A DNA stretch of 64,000 nucleotides, from NCBI RefSeq assembly GCF_015351595.1, contig NZ_JADKPT010000006.1, forward strand, positions 124,001 through 188,000. The letters run 5' to 3'. The position numbers and the translations under genes are program-made. The first letter of the stretch is position 1; each line of letters opens with the position of its first letter. The notes beneath the pieces are model-generated. The model was not told the origin of the DNA, made no database searches, and saw nothing but the letters and a program-made list of their open reading frames with translations. Below are positions 24,882 through 34,062 of this stretch, in pieces. Source of the DNA: Flavobacterium sp. LC2016-12 (GTDB lineage Bacteria > Bacteroidota > Bacteroidia > Flavobacteriales > Flavobacteriaceae).

Positions 24882-26228
24882 TTATTCGATTGGATTCATT
24901 TTAAAAGTATCCATAAATGCAGTTGTATAATCCCCTGCAATATATCTTGGATCATCCATTAATTGTCTGTGGAAAGGTATTGTAGTTTTCACACCTTCAA
25001 TTACGAATTCATCTAAAGCTCTTCGCATTTTGCTGATCGCTTCTTCACGAGATTGTGCCGTTGTAATTAACTTAGCAATCATTGAATCGTAGTTTGGCGG
25101 AATACTATAACCTGAGTAAACGTGAGTATCTAAACGAACTCCGTGTCCTCCTGGCATATGAAGCGTAGTAATTTTTCCTGGTGAAGGGCGAAAATCGTTA
25201 TAAGGATCTTCAGCATTAATACGACACTCAATAGCGTGTAATTGTGGTAAATAATTTTTACCTGAAATTGGAATTCCTGCAGCTACCATAATTTGCTCAC
25301 GAATCAAATCATAATCAATAACTTGTTCTGTGATTGGGTGCTCAACCTGAATACGAGTATTCATTTCCATGAAATAGAAATTTCTGTGTTTGTCTACAAG
25401 AAATTCTACCGTTCCGGCTCCTTCGTATTTAATGAATTCAGCAGCTTTTACAGCAGCTTCTCCCATTGCAGTACGCAATTCGTCTGTCATGAAAGGCGAA
25501 GGTGTTTCTTCTGTTAATTTTTGGTGACGACGTTGAACTGAACAGTCTCTTTCAGAAAGGTGACATGCTTTTCCGTAAGAATCTCCAACAACCTGAATTT
25601 CGATATGACGTGGTTCTTCAATAAGTTTCTCCATGTACATTCCGTCATTTCCAAATGCAGCAGCAGCTTCCTGACGCGCACTTTCCCATGCCTTCAATAA
25701 TTCTTCTTCTTTCCAAACGGCACGCATTCCTTTTCCACCACCACCGGCAGTAGCTTTAAGCATAACCGGGTAACCAAATTCTTTAGCCAATTTTTGTGTT
25801 TGTTCGAAAGATTCTAATAATCCGTCAGAACCTGGTACACATGGAACTCCTGCAGCTTTCATGGTAGCTTTTGCAGAAGCTTTGTCTCCCATTCTATCAA
25901 TCATTTCAGGAGCAGCACCAATAAATTTGATTCCGTGCTCTTGACAAATTTTAGAGAATTTAGCATTCTCTGAAAGAAATCCATATCCTGGATGAATTGC
26001 GTCTGCATTTGTAATTTCTGCAGCAGCAATAATATTTGACATTTTCAAATACGATAAGTTACTCGGAGGAGGTCCGATACAAACCGCTTCGTCAGCAAAC
26101 TTTACATGTAGACTTTCTGCATCAGCTGTAGAGTAAACCGCTACAGTCTTAATTCCCATTTCCTTACATGTACGAATTACACGAAGTGCAATTTCTCCTC
26201 TATTCGCAATTAATATTTTTTTAAACAT
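24882..26228 (-). CDS. accC: Acetyl-CoA carboxylase, biotin carboxylase subunit
   Basis: A 448-residue ATP-grasp enzyme of standard length. [20 protein letters not shown] opens the N-terminal domain; the glycine-rich ATP loop [24 protein letters not shown] with the metal/ATP residues, and [17 protein letters not shown] with catalytic Arg/Glu are all present, followed by the C-terminal domain. It carboxylates biotin on AccB in the first half-reaction of fatty-acid synthesis. It is third in fabH-accB-accC; the carboxyltransferase genes are not in the window. The spacer to accB is built of ATCTAAA repeats. Confidence 0.95.
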   Translation of the reverse strand: MFKKILIANRGEIALRVIRTCKEMGIKTVAVYSTADAESLHVKFADEAVCIGPPPSNLSYLKMSNIIAAAEITNADAIHPGYGFLSENAKFSKICQEHGIKFIGAAPEMIDRMGDKASAKATMKAAGVPCVPGSDGLLESFEQTQKLAKEFGYPVMLKATAGGGGKGMRAVWKEEELLKAWESARQEAAAAFGNDGMYMEKLIEEPRHIEIQVVGDSYGKACHLSERDCSVQRRHQKLTEETPSPFMTDELRTAMGEAAVKAAEFIKYEGAGTVEFLVDKHRNFYFMEMNTRIQVEHPITEQVIDYDLIREQIMVAAGIPISGKNYLPQLHAIECRINAEDPYNDFRPSPGKITTLHMPGGHGVRLDTHVYSGYSIPPNYDSMIAKLITTAQSREEAISKMRRALDEFVIEGVKTTIPFHRQLMDDPRYIAGDYTTAFMDTFKMNPIE

Positions 26229-26299
26229 CTTATTTTAATTAGATAATTAGACAAGTTTGATAATTAGATAATTTTAGATGATTAACAAATTGCAAATCA

Positions 26300-26330
26300 A
26301 TCTAAAATCTAAAATCTAAAATCTAAATTT
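26300..26330. repeat. Tandem ATCTAAA heptamers in the accB-accC spacer
   Basis: Four near-perfect consecutive copies of a seven-base unit inside an operon, with related TTAGATAATTAGA words just before. Comparable word-rich spacers occur at 6218-6323 and 52565-52640. Confidence 0.65.
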
Positions 26331-26332
26331 AT

Positions 26333-26821
26333 TTATGATGGATCTACTAAGAATAAAGGTTGATCAAATTCTACCGGAGACATATCGTCAACAAGAATTT
26401 TTACAATTTTACCTGAAACTTCTGATTCGATTTCGTTGAATAATTTCATTGCTTCAATTACACAAAGAACATCTCCTTTTGAAATAACACTTCCTACTTC
26501 AGTGAAAACTGGTTTGTCCGGAGACGGTTTTCTGTAGAAAGTTCCAATGATTGGAGATTTAATTGTAATGAATTTAGAATCTTCAGCTGGAGCTGCCGCT
26601 TCACTATTTACATTTACAACAACTGGTGCCGCTTGTTGAGGAGCAACAGCTTGTGGCAATGCAGCCTGAGCTGGCAATTGCTGTACATAAGTAGTTTCAG
26701 TTACATTTCCTTCTAAAGTTGTTCTGATTGTGATTTTCACATCATCCATTTCCAACTTTACTTCTGCAACTCCCGAATTTGCTACAAATTTGATTAGGTT
26801 TTGAATTTCTTTTAAATCCAT
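26333..26821 (-). CDS. accB: Acetyl-CoA carboxylase biotin carboxyl carrier protein
   Basis: A 162-residue BCCP. The N-terminal ~45 residues form the AccC-binding region, followed by a flexible Ala/Pro/Gln linker (residues ~48-78), then the biotinyl domain with the biotin-accepting Lys in EAMKLFNE. An [16 protein letters not shown] stretch begins the lipoyl/biotinyl fold. It carries carboxybiotin between AccC and the carboxyltransferase. It lies between fabH and accC, 23 bases after fabH, so it is co-transcribed. Confidence 0.95.
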   Translation of the reverse strand: MDLKEIQNLIKFVANSGVAEVKLEMDDVKITIRTTLEGNVTETTYVQQLPAQAALPQAVAPQQAAPVVVNVNSEAAAPAEDSKFITIKSPIIGTFYRKPSPDKPVFTEVGSVISKGDVLCVIEAMKLFNEIESEVSGKIVKILVDDMSPVEFDQPLFLVDPS

Positions 26822-26844
26822 AATGATTCGTTTTTAGTTTTAAT

Positions 26845-27843
26845 TTATTTTGTATCGTAAGCCCATTTCAGGTAAATAGATCCCCAAGTGAATCCACCAC
26901 CAAAAGCGGCTAAAATAATATTATCTCCTTTTTTGAATTTGTGTTCAAAATCACTTAATACTAACGGCAAAGTTGCTGAAGTTGTATTACCATATTTTTC
27001 AATATTCATCAATACTTTTGAATCTTCAAGGTTCATTCTGCTTGCAGTAGCATCAATAATACGCTTATTTGCCTGATGTGGTACTAACCAGTCAACATCT
27101 TCATTAGTCAAATTGTTTCTTTTAACAATCAATTCGCTAGCGTCAGCCATATTAGTTACAGCATATTTAAAAACGGTTTTACCGTCCTGAATAATATTGT
27201 GTTGTCTGTTTTGAACTGTTTCTGCTGTAGTTGGGATTAAAGAACCTCCTGCAGAAATTTTAAGAAAATCGCGTCCTACACCATCACTTCTTAAGTACTC
27301 ATCTTGTAAGCCTAAGCCTTCATAATTTGGTTCGAATAAAACAGCACCTGCTCCATCTCCAAAAATAATACAAGTAGATCTGTCTGTGTAATCTACAATT
27401 GATGACATTTTATCTGCACCAATTAATAAAACTTTTTTGTAACGTCCTGACTGTATATAAGCTGCAGCCGTTGACATTCCGTATAAGAAACTTGAACACG
27501 CTGCCTGCAAATCATATGCAAATGCGTTTGTCGCTCCAATTTCTGTTGCAACATAAACTCCTGTAGAGGCTACCGGCATATCTGCAGTAGCTGTTGCCAT
27601 TATAACCATATCAATCTCTAAAGGATCGATGTTAGCTTTTGCTATTAAATCTTGTGCTGCTTTTATAGCAAGAAACGATGTTCCTTTATCAGCATCTTTA
27701 AGAATTCTTCTTTCTTTAATTCCGGTACGAGTAGTGATCCATTCGTCATTAGTATCGACCATAGTTTCCAACACTTTGTTTGAAAGAACAAAGTCCGGAA
27801 CATAGGCTCCAACAGCGGTAATTGCGGCTGTGATTGTATTCAT
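26845..27843 (-). CDS. fabH: Beta-ketoacyl-ACP synthase III
   Basis: A 332-residue KAS III with all three catalytic residues visible: Cys in DLQAACSSFLYGM, His in WLVPHQANKR and Asn in EKYGNTTSAT. It condenses a short acyl-CoA primer with malonyl-ACP to start fatty-acid chains; in Flavobacterium it would select branched primers for iso-fatty acids (family knowledge). It is the first gene of fabH-accB-accC, after the rpmF terminator, so the primer enzyme is made together with malonyl-CoA-forming subunits. Confidence 0.95.
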   Translation of the reverse strand: MNTITAAITAVGAYVPDFVLSNKVLETMVDTNDEWITTRTGIKERRILKDADKGTSFLAIKAAQDLIAKANIDPLEIDMVIMATATADMPVASTGVYVATEIGATNAFAYDLQAACSSFLYGMSTAAAYIQSGRYKKVLLIGADKMSSIVDYTDRSTCIIFGDGAGAVLFEPNYEGLGLQDEYLRSDGVGRDFLKISAGGSLIPTTAETVQNRQHNIIQDGKTVFKYAVTNMADASELIVKRNNLTNEDVDWLVPHQANKRIIDATASRMNLEDSKVLMNIEKYGNTTSATLPLVLSDFEHKFKKGDNIILAAFGGGFTWGSIYLKWAYDTK

Positions 27844-27965
27844 TATATTTTACTATTTCTTTCCAAATACAGGATATTTGAAAAATTTTTAAAAGACTTG
27901 AAAATTACAAAAAAAAACGAAATTAATTTGTAGATAATTTCTTAAAAAAAGAAAATTATAACCAA

Positions 27966-27993
27966 CAAAAAAAACTCTCACTATGTGAGAGTT
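27966..27993 (-). terminator. Terminator of yceD-rpmF
   Basis: Hairpin AACTCTCACATAGTGAGAGTT followed by a run of eight T on the minus strand, 24 bases past the rpmF stop; it separates rpmF from fabH. Confidence 0.9.
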
Positions 27994-28016
27994 CTAGTAT
28001 AATTTACAAAAACGTA

Positions 28017-28211
28017 TTAAGCAACCGCTACAGATTTATCGATAACAACTTGCCCTCTGTAATACATTTTACCTTCATGCCAGTAAGCTCTGTGGTATAA
28101 ATGTGCTTCTCCAGTAATAGGACATGTAGCGATTTGAGCTACAGTAGCTTTATAATGTGTTCTTCTCTTATCTCTTCTTGTTTTCGAGATTTTTCTCTTA
28201 GGATGTGCCAT
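28017..28211 (-). CDS. rpmF: 50S ribosomal protein L32
   Basis: A 64-residue basic protein beginning [17 protein letters not shown], the invariant L32 start, with [15 protein letters not shown] in the middle and a C-terminal YRGQVV. It is a component of the large ribosomal subunit. The family zinc-type Cys pairs are reduced to a single Cys here. It lies nine bases downstream of the DUF177 gene, the conserved yceD-rpmF pair, and ends at a strong terminator. Confidence 0.95.
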   Translation of the reverse strand: MAHPKRKISKTRRDKRRTHYKATVAQIATCPITGEAHLYHRAYWHEGKMYYRGQVVIDKSVAVA

Positions 28212-28220
28212 TTTACTATA

Positions 28221-28772
28221 TTATTTATCCGTTAATAGTTGCTTTAATTTGTCCCAACGCGGGTCAATATCTTCTTCTTTTTTACTCTCTTTTTTCTCTT
28301 CTTTGACTTCTTTTACAGTCAGCTCATTCAGTTTTTTTAAGGCTTCAGTTTGTAAACTTCCATCTTTTACTCCTGGATGAACTCGTTTTAGTGGTACAGA
28401 AAGGGCAATCATTTCATAAATGTATTGTGCAACATCTATTTCATGCTCTCCGTGTGGCAAGATTAACAACTCTTCATTATCATTGTTAAATTCATCTCCA
28501 AAACGGACAATTAATTTCATTTTCCCTTTTATAGGAAGATCAAAATCTTCGCCTGTTAGATCACAAGGTACGTTTACGGTTCCTTTGTGTTTGAATTCCA
28601 ACTCTAACATGTTGCTTTTCTTATCTAAAACTAAACTCACTTTGATATCCGAACTTTGAAATTCGTCGTAATCAAAGTTCTCAAAGAACGCGTTACTTAT
28701 TTGATACTCAAAATGGTGTTTTCCCAGCTTTAATCCTATGAAAGGAATTAAAAATTCTTTTGATTTGCTCAT
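28221..28772 (-). CDS. YceD/DUF177 family protein
   Basis: A 183-residue cytoplasmic protein. The central VNVPCDLTGEDFDLPIKG matches the DUF177 core (C-D-R-C-L-like in other phyla, reduced to a single Cys here), followed by an acidic DEFNNDNEELLILP region and a Lys/Glu-rich C-terminal tail ending DPRWDKLKQLL, which is the family's typical final motif. DUF177 proteins are always found before rpmF and are linked to rRNA processing in bacteria and plastids. Function inferred from gene pairing. Confidence 0.88.
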   Translation of the reverse strand: MSKSKEFLIPFIGLKLGKHHFEYQISNAFFENFDYDEFQSSDIKVSLVLDKKSNMLELEFKHKGTVNVPCDLTGEDFDLPIKGKMKLIVRFGDEFNNDNEELLILPHGEHEIDVAQYIYEMIALSVPLKRVHPGVKDGSLQTEALKKLNELTVKEVKEEKKESKKEEDIDPRWDKLKQLLTDK

Positions 28773-28878
28773 CTTAACATCAATTTGACCAATTCGTATC
28801 TAAAACTCAGATACCTGAATTGGGGTGCAAAGATATAAAATTATTATAAAACTAATAATCTTATTCACCTTTTTTTGT

Positions 28879-29928
28879 TTATAACTGTTTTTCTTTTATT
28901 TTAAGAGGTTTTTGGCTAATCTCCTCATACTGATTACGCGAACGAAAAATATCAATCGCGAGATAAACTGCCTCCTTGAATGAATTATAATCTGCCATGT
29001 CTTTTCCAGCAATATCGTAGGCTGTACCGTGATCTGGCGATGTTCTTACTCTGTTTAAACCAGCCGTATAATTTACTCCTTTACCAAAAGATAATGTTTT
29101 AAACGGAATCAATCCCTGGTCGTGATACGTTGCTACAATAGCATCATATTTTTCATATTGACCACTTCCAAAGAAACCATCAGCAGGGAAAGGACCAAAA
29201 ACCATCGTTCCTGATTCAAAAATTTTCTTTAAAGCTGGTTTTAAAACCAAATCATCTTCTTTTCCAATCACTCCACCATCACCAGCATGCGGATTTAATC
29301 CTAAAACAGCAATTTTTGGCTTTACAATACTAAAATCCTGAATCAAAGATTTTCTTACTGTTTCGATTTTTCTTGTAATTAATTCTTCTGTTAAATGAGA
29401 TGAAACTTCATTTAATGGAACATGATCCGTCAATAAACCCACTCTCAAATTATCCTGAACCATCATCATCAGCGCATTTCCTTCCAATTCCTGATCTAAA
29501 TAATCAGTATGACCCGGAAACTTAAATTCTTCTGACTGAATATTATATTTATTAATAGGAGCCGTAACCAAAACATCAATTGTACCTTCCTTCAAAGCTT
29601 TAGTAGCTGCAACAAAAGATTTTATGGCATATTCTCCAATTTTCTCATCGTTAGTCCCTAAATTAATATCAACTCCTTCTTTCCAAAGGTTAAAAACATT
29701 CACTTTACCGGGTAAAACCTGATCTAACTTATCAACTCCATGAAACTGAATAGTAGAAGTCATACTTTTTTTAACGAAAGAAAGTATTTTAGCATTTGCG
29801 AAAATAACCGGCGTGCACATTTCTAACATGCGAGAATCTTCGAATGTTTTAAGTATAACTTCGCTTCCAATACCGTTTAAATCTCCAACCGAAATTCCAA
29901 CAATTATATTTTCTGCTTTTTTATTCAT
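28879..29928 (-). CDS. pdxA: 4-hydroxythreonine-4-phosphate dehydrogenase
   Basis: A 349-residue metal- and NAD-dependent dehydrogenase. IIVGISVGDLNGIGSEV begins the fold; metal-binding His residues occur in GHTDYLDQEL, LNPHAGDGG and ATYHDQGLIPFK; a C-terminal RTSPDHGTAYDIAGK is family-specific. It oxidises 4-phosphohydroxy-threonine in pyridoxal-5-phosphate synthesis. Divergent from ribE with only 57 bases between the starts, sharing an overlapping promoter region. PLP made here would also serve the PLP enzyme at 46282-47397. Confidence 0.94.
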   Translation of the reverse strand: MNKKAENIIVGISVGDLNGIGSEVILKTFEDSRMLEMCTPVIFANAKILSFVKKSMTSTIQFHGVDKLDQVLPGKVNVFNLWKEGVDINLGTNDEKIGEYAIKSFVAATKALKEGTIDVLVTAPINKYNIQSEEFKFPGHTDYLDQELEGNALMMMVQDNLRVGLLTDHVPLNEVSSHLTEELITRKIETVRKSLIQDFSIVKPKIAVLGLNPHAGDGGVIGKEDDLVLKPALKKIFESGTMVFGPFPADGFFGSGQYEKYDAIVATYHDQGLIPFKTLSFGKGVNYTAGLNRVRTSPDHGTAYDIAGKDMADYNSFKEAVYLAIDIFRSRNQYEEISQKPLKIKEKQL

Positions 29929-29948
29929 GAGCTCAGATTATTTATTAC

Positions 29949-29956
29949 TAATTTTG
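29949..29956 (+). promoter_or_regulatory. ribE -7 promoter element TAATTTTG
   Basis: TAnnTTTG match 30 bases before the ribE start and only 5 bases from the opposing pdxA element at 29962-29969. Confidence 0.5.
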
Positions 29957-29961
29957 ATGTG

Positions 29962-29969
29962 CAAATTTA
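29962..29969 (-). promoter_or_regulatory. pdxA -7 promoter element TAAATTTG
   Basis: TAnnTTTG on the minus strand, 33 bases before the pdxA start; divergent and nearly overlapping with the ribE element. Confidence 0.5.
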
Positions 29970-29985
29970 GTAAAATAAAACAACA

Positions 29986-30579
29986 ATGTTTACAGGAATT
30001 ATAGAAACCCTTGGAAGGATTCACGAAATACAAAAAGACCAAAATAATCTTCACATCACAGTCGACTCTTCTATTACAAACGAATTAAAGATTGACCAAA
30101 GCGTTTCTCATAACGGAATCTGCTTAACAGTTGTTGCTGTAAAAGATTCACTTTATATCGTAACAGCTATTGACGAAACAATCTTAAAAACAAATATTGG
30201 AGATTGGAAAACGGGCGATGTTGTAAATCTGGAAAGAGGAATGAAGCTAGGCGATCGCCTTGACGGACATATCGTACAAGGACACGTAGACCAAACCGGA
30301 ACCTGCATTAAAATCGAAGAAGCGAACGGAAGCTGGAATTACACTTTTGAATACGACAAAAACCTTAACAACATCACTATAGAAAAAGGTTCAATTACAG
30401 TGAATGGAGTTAGTTTAACAGTTGTAAATTCTAAAGCAAATGAATTTAGTGTTTCCATCATACCTTACACCTTTGAAAACACCAACTTCAAAAACTTTAA
30501 AGTTGGAACCAAAATAAATTTAGAATTTGATGTTGTGGGCAAATATATTTCAAGACTTTATTCGATAAATAAAATATAA
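29986..30579 (+). CDS. ribE: Riboflavin synthase, alpha subunit
   Basis: A 197-residue protein made of two lumazine-binding repeats. Each has the MFTGIIETLGRI/GHIVQGHVDQTG type blocks: first at 1-~97, second ~98-197 with NITIEKGSITVNGVSLTVV mirroring SVSHNGICLTVVAV. The enzyme dismutates two 6,7-dimethyl-8-ribityllumazine molecules into riboflavin. Length is standard. No FMN-riboswitch-like sequence was seen in the 57-base upstream spacer. It is followed by a bidirectional terminator. Confidence 0.94.
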   Translation: MFTGIIETLGRIHEIQKDQNNLHITVDSSITNELKIDQSVSHNGICLTVVAVKDSLYIVTAIDETILKTNIGDWKTGDVVNLERGMKLGDRLDGHIVQGHVDQTGTCIKIEEANGSWNYTFEYDKNLNNITIEKGSITVNGVSLTVVNSKANEFSVSIIPYTFENTNFKNFKVGTKINLEFDVVGKYISRLYSINKI

Positions 30580-30593
30580 AAACGGAATTCCAC

Positions 30594-30627
30594 AAAAAAA
30601 GCTTCCATTTATAAGGAAGCTTTTTTT
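30594..30627. terminator. Bidirectional terminator between ribE and the small CTERM protein
   Basis: Stem GCTTCC/GGAAGC inside symmetrical A7 and T7 runs, serving convergent transcripts. Confidence 0.9.
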
Positions 30628-30860
30628 ACTTTATCTTTATATATCATTCCAATTCCCAAAGCTAACCCGGCAACTACCAAATAAACAAGGCTTTGATCGA
30701 TTGGCGAGCCCGGAACTCCTATACCTCTGTTAATTGCACCACCACCCTTAGCAGTTTTAGACTGATCCGGCGAAGGCGGATGTGGATCTTCAGCAAAAAC
30801 GCTTGAGATATTTATCACAATTAAAAAAAATGCAAAAAAAATAGCTTTATTGATTTTCAT
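30609..30860 (-). CDS. Small secreted protein with PID-CTERM-like tail
   Basis: An 83-residue protein with a signal peptide (residues 1-23, ending VFA), a short Pro/Gly-rich mature part (EDPHPPSPDQSK, AKGGGAINRGIG), then GSPIDQSLVYLVVAGLALGIG followed by a basic YKDKVKK tail. The order of a conserved PID, a hydrophobic helix and a positive end is the layout of the PID-CTERM sorting signal in Bacteroidota, presumed to be handled by an exosortase-like enzyme or to anchor in the membrane. No sorting enzyme is in the window. Its stop lies inside the ribE terminator. Confidence 0.7.
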   Translation of the reverse strand: MKINKAIFFAFFLIVINISSVFAEDPHPPSPDQSKTAKGGGAINRGIGVPGSPIDQSLVYLVVAGLALGIGMIYKDKVKKASL

Positions 30861-31001
30861 AAGCTTAGCATGCTAATAATTAGCACCGTGTTTATAATTA
30901 GACTTGGGGTCGTTTATAGAAATTTCTCACAAAAAACAAGTTTTTTGCTACAATTCTGAAGCAAATGTATAAGTTTTTCTTAAAATTACAACTTTAATCA
31001 T

Positions 31002-31038
31002 AAAAAAAAGCCTCATAAAAATTTTATGAAGCTTTTTT
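31002..31038 (-). terminator. Terminator of the CAU tRNA gene
   Basis: Hairpin with arms of about 12 bases (GCTTCATAAAA / TTTTATGAGGC) and T-run on the minus strand, directly after the tRNA 3' end. Confidence 0.85.
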
Positions 31039-31044
31039 ACTACG

Positions 31045-31118
31045 TGGTCCCACCTGGGCTCGAACCAGGGACCACCTGATTATGAGTCAGGTGCTCTAAC
31101 CAGCTGAGCTATAGGACC
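31045..31118 (-). tRNA. tRNA with CAU anticodon (Met, possibly Ile2)
   Basis: Cloverleaf on the minus strand: acceptor GGTCCTA/TGGGACC, D-arm GCTC...GAGC, anticodon stem CCTGA/TCAGG enclosing CTCATAA (anticodon CAT), T-arm CCTGG TTCGAGC CCAGG. CAU tRNAs can be elongator Met, or Ile2 when C34 is modified to lysidine. It lacks the initiator's GGG/CCC anticodon-stem pairs, so it is not the initiator. Met is the default call. CCA is not encoded. Confidence 0.9.
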
Positions 31119-31265
31119 GGTTTGAGGATGCAATATTACTACTATTTTTTATTCACTGCAAATATTTTAAGATATGATTTCTATTTAATTTCAAATCTCA
31201 ACCTCACTATTTCTAAACGCAATTGATTTTCAATGTATTATTTCTTAATAAGTAAATAAGATTTT

Positions 31266-31670
31266 TTACTTTATTTCCTGACAAAGCTCAACCAAAACCC
31301 CATTTGTGTTTTTTGGATGTAAAAAAACGACCAATTTATTATCAGCACCTTTCTTCGGAACTTCATTTATCAACACAAAGCCTTCACTTTTTAAACGGTC
31401 TATTTCGGAGTAGATATCTTCCACATCAAAAGCGATGTGATGAATTCCTTCTCCTTTTTTTTCTAAAAACTTTGCAATTGGGCTTTCTGCATTGGTTGCC
31501 ATTAAAAGCTCAATTTTATTTGTTCCCGTTTGAAAAAAAGAAGTCAAAAGACCTTCACTTTCTACTTCTTCTTCTTTATAAGACGGAACTCCCAATAATT
31601 TTTCGAATAATACATTGGCATCATTCATATTTTTAACTGCAATCCCTATATGTTCAATTTTATTTACCAT
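31266..31670 (-). CDS. mce: Methylmalonyl-CoA epimerase
   Basis: A 134-residue glyoxalase/VOC-fold protein with two beta-alpha-beta units. Metal ligands are visible at the expected places: His in EHIGIAV (~6), His in GIHHIAFDV (~77), Glu in VLVELCQE near the C-terminus, plus Gln in SFFQTGTNK. It interconverts the (R) and (S) forms of methylmalonyl-CoA between propionyl-CoA metabolism and succinyl-CoA. The mutase genes are not in this window. A single gene with a short leader; length is exactly that of the family. Confidence 0.92.
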   Translation of the reverse strand: MVNKIEHIGIAVKNMNDANVLFEKLLGVPSYKEEEVESEGLLTSFFQTGTNKIELLMATNAESPIAKFLEKKGEGIHHIAFDVEDIYSEIDRLKSEGFVLINEVPKKGADNKLVVFLHPKNTNGVLVELCQEIK

Positions 31671-31707
31671 CTCCTTTAATTATTATAATACAAAGATAAA
31701 CTATAGC

Positions 31708-34062
31708 TTACTGATTAATGTACGTTTTAAAATAACCACATTCAGCAATAACATCCTGATAATATTTAGTATCAGAATAATCCTTTTTTAAAGCTTTGAA
31801 TCCACTCCAGGCGATAAAATTAATTTTATCATCTTCAACACTCCACCAATTGGTCACATTATTATACTTTTTATTATAGTAATAATTGCGCTCGCATTTT
31901 GCCAATAAATAAATACATTTTGCCTTTTGCTCTTTTGTAGTTGCCGCTTCAAATGCTTTTTGATAGTACATCTTAGACACGTCACAATTGGTAATCATCT
32001 TTTTCATTGAATCCCTAAAGGAGTACGGGCTTGAACCGTAACCTACTATACTAATCTCATAAAAAGTTCTTCCATTTCCAAAATGCGTGATATTATAAAA
32101 CGCATTTCCAAGTAACAAACTATTCGTATAAACCTCTTCTTTTTGAGCCAGTTTATCCTGCATTGACTTTATAGTATTCAAAAATTCAATTTGAGAATAT
32201 TTCTTCTTTTGATACGCGGCATGTTCACAATCATGGCAATCTTTAATATTCCCATTAAATGGATTTCCTAAGAAATTATGATATTGAACAGAATCTGTTT
32301 CTTTAATAAAAGCAATTGCTTCAGTAATTTTATTTTTGAAAGTCGCCTGAACCGCCTGAAAATTATTAATATCTTTTAATTTCAAACTATATATTCCGGC
32401 TCCTATTTTTTCTATTTCCGTTTTATCCGTCTTCGTTAAAAAGGCTTTCATCGCTAAAAGATTCTTTTCATTATCATAAAAAGCATTTCCATCATTCCAA
32501 TAACTGTAACGAGACTCTCCAAATATCTCGGTCATCACCGGATTGTCCGAGGCTTTATATAATGTTGCTAAATAACTTCTACTCCATGAAGAAGCATTTT
32601 GATAACGAAACTCCTGTCCTTTATATGTTTTAGGAAGTTCCTGATACAACCAATTTAAATCGGCTAAAATTGTTTTTTCATTAGCATTGGTCAGCTTATC
32701 AATTTTGCTCATATTATTTACAAAACGAAGCAATCTTAACTGATATTTCGCCAGTTCTGTTTTAGGCATTATTTTTTCTGCCTTATCAAAATTACTATCT
32801 GCATTTGCATAATCTCCTTTTAGTGTCTGTAAATACCCCAAAGCAATATTCCACAAATAGGGTTTTTCAGTATTTGACGCAGTGGTCATTTTCGAAACCA
32901 GGTCAAAAGCTTTTTTATCAATTTTACTTTTATTTAATTCTTTAGTTTCAGCAACAGTAAGCTTTTTTGCCGGAACATTTTCTTTTGCACTTTCTTCAAA
33001 TGAATTATTGATATCCTGCTCTTGTTTATTCACCAATCGGGTAAGTAAATAATTCAGATGCTCACTTTTAGGGTCTAATTCGTAAATCTTTTCAATAGCT
33101 TGTGTTTCATCTTTGTAATAACCATGAATCGCCCAAAGCGCAGCTTTCTCTTTATTATCTTTTGCCATCGCTAAAGATTTATTCCAGTCCGTTTCATTCT
33201 GCGGATGAAAACTATAAGCCGTCACAACTCTCATTTCAGGACATTTATCAAAAACCTGAGCATATAAATAATTCGATTCCGAATATTTTTTCTGCTGATA
33301 TTTTATTCCTGCCACATAAGAAAGTGCACGATAATACAATATATTTTTAGGAACTGATTTTTCTGTTTTATTGAAAAACTCAACCGCTTTTGGTTTATTA
33401 CTACTATAAAAATAAGCTTTGACCGTTAAAAACCAATATCTGTTTTTCAAGAAAGCATCTGATGTCGTGTTATAAACATTCTCAATTGACTGAATCATTT
33501 TTAAATCATTAAAAGTCTTCGCCACTACAGGATCATAACTCCAATAATCATCTCCAATAGAAACCGTTTCAATTTTTTGTGCCAAATACAAAAATTCGAT
33601 AAAACTCTTAATTTTATCGTCTTTCAAATTTAATTTCTTCCCCCATTTTAGAGAAGCTGCATTTGCTTTTTTAGTCTTAAAAAATACGTGAAGATCTGTA
33701 ATCTCCGCTTTATTTTTCGCAGCTTTAGCTTCATCAGAATATCTTGGTGTAAGATCTCCAATTAAAAAATATCTTACGGTTGCCGTATCTACTTTTGCTT
33801 TCAAATAAGTATTCCAGTCCGATTTTAAATCTTCATTGAACCTTGAATTGTGTTGGGTGTCAAATCCAATTCCGTAAAAAACGTCTCCTGACAAAAAAAG
33901 TGGAGAATAGGATTTATCTGTAAAAGTTTCAGGAGTGAAATTAGAATTATAACCGAAAAAATCCCAGTCGTCTCCACCGCCGCAAGCATAAATTATTCCG
34001 TAAACAGCAAATAAGGCTACACTAGAAACAAGAAACAACTTGTTCAAAAATATTCTTTTCAT
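31708..34062 (-). CDS. Large exported protein of unknown function, helical-repeat-like
   Basis: A 784-residue protein with an N-terminal hydrophobic segment (MKRIFLNKLFLVSSVALFAVYG) ending near IYACGGGDDWDFF; a Cys follows in lipoprotein style, so it may be an anchored lipoprotein. Long stretches (e.g. around residues 180-480) have the alternating Ala/Leu/Tyr helical pairs of TPR-type repeats (YYRALSYVAG, LWNIALGYLQTLKGDYANAD). A CHDCEHAAY motif near 640 could bind metal or heme, but CxxCH is not met. The start overlaps the stop region of the upstream gene by 41 bases. Conserved-hypothetical in this group as far as I can recall; no function assigned. Confidence 0.7.
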   Translation of the reverse strand: MKRIFLNKLFLVSSVALFAVYGIIYACGGGDDWDFFGYNSNFTPETFTDKSYSPLFLSGDVFYGIGFDTQHNSRFNEDLKSDWNTYLKAKVDTATVRYFLIGDLTPRYSDEAKAAKNKAEITDLHVFFKTKKANAASLKWGKKLNLKDDKIKSFIEFLYLAQKIETVSIGDDYWSYDPVVAKTFNDLKMIQSIENVYNTTSDAFLKNRYWFLTVKAYFYSSNKPKAVEFFNKTEKSVPKNILYYRALSYVAGIKYQQKKYSESNYLYAQVFDKCPEMRVVTAYSFHPQNETDWNKSLAMAKDNKEKAALWAIHGYYKDETQAIEKIYELDPKSEHLNYLLTRLVNKQEQDINNSFEESAKENVPAKKLTVAETKELNKSKIDKKAFDLVSKMTTASNTEKPYLWNIALGYLQTLKGDYANADSNFDKAEKIMPKTELAKYQLRLLRFVNNMSKIDKLTNANEKTILADLNWLYQELPKTYKGQEFRYQNASSWSRSYLATLYKASDNPVMTEIFGESRYSYWNDGNAFYDNEKNLLAMKAFLTKTDKTEIEKIGAGIYSLKLKDINNFQAVQATFKNKITEAIAFIKETDSVQYHNFLGNPFNGNIKDCHDCEHAAYQKKKYSQIEFLNTIKSMQDKLAQKEEVYTNSLLLGNAFYNITHFGNGRTFYEISIVGYGSSPYSFRDSMKKMITNCDVSKMYYQKAFEAATTKEQKAKCIYLLAKCERNYYYNKKYNNVTNWWSVEDDKINFIAWSGFKALKKDYSDTKYYQDVIAECGYFKTYINQ

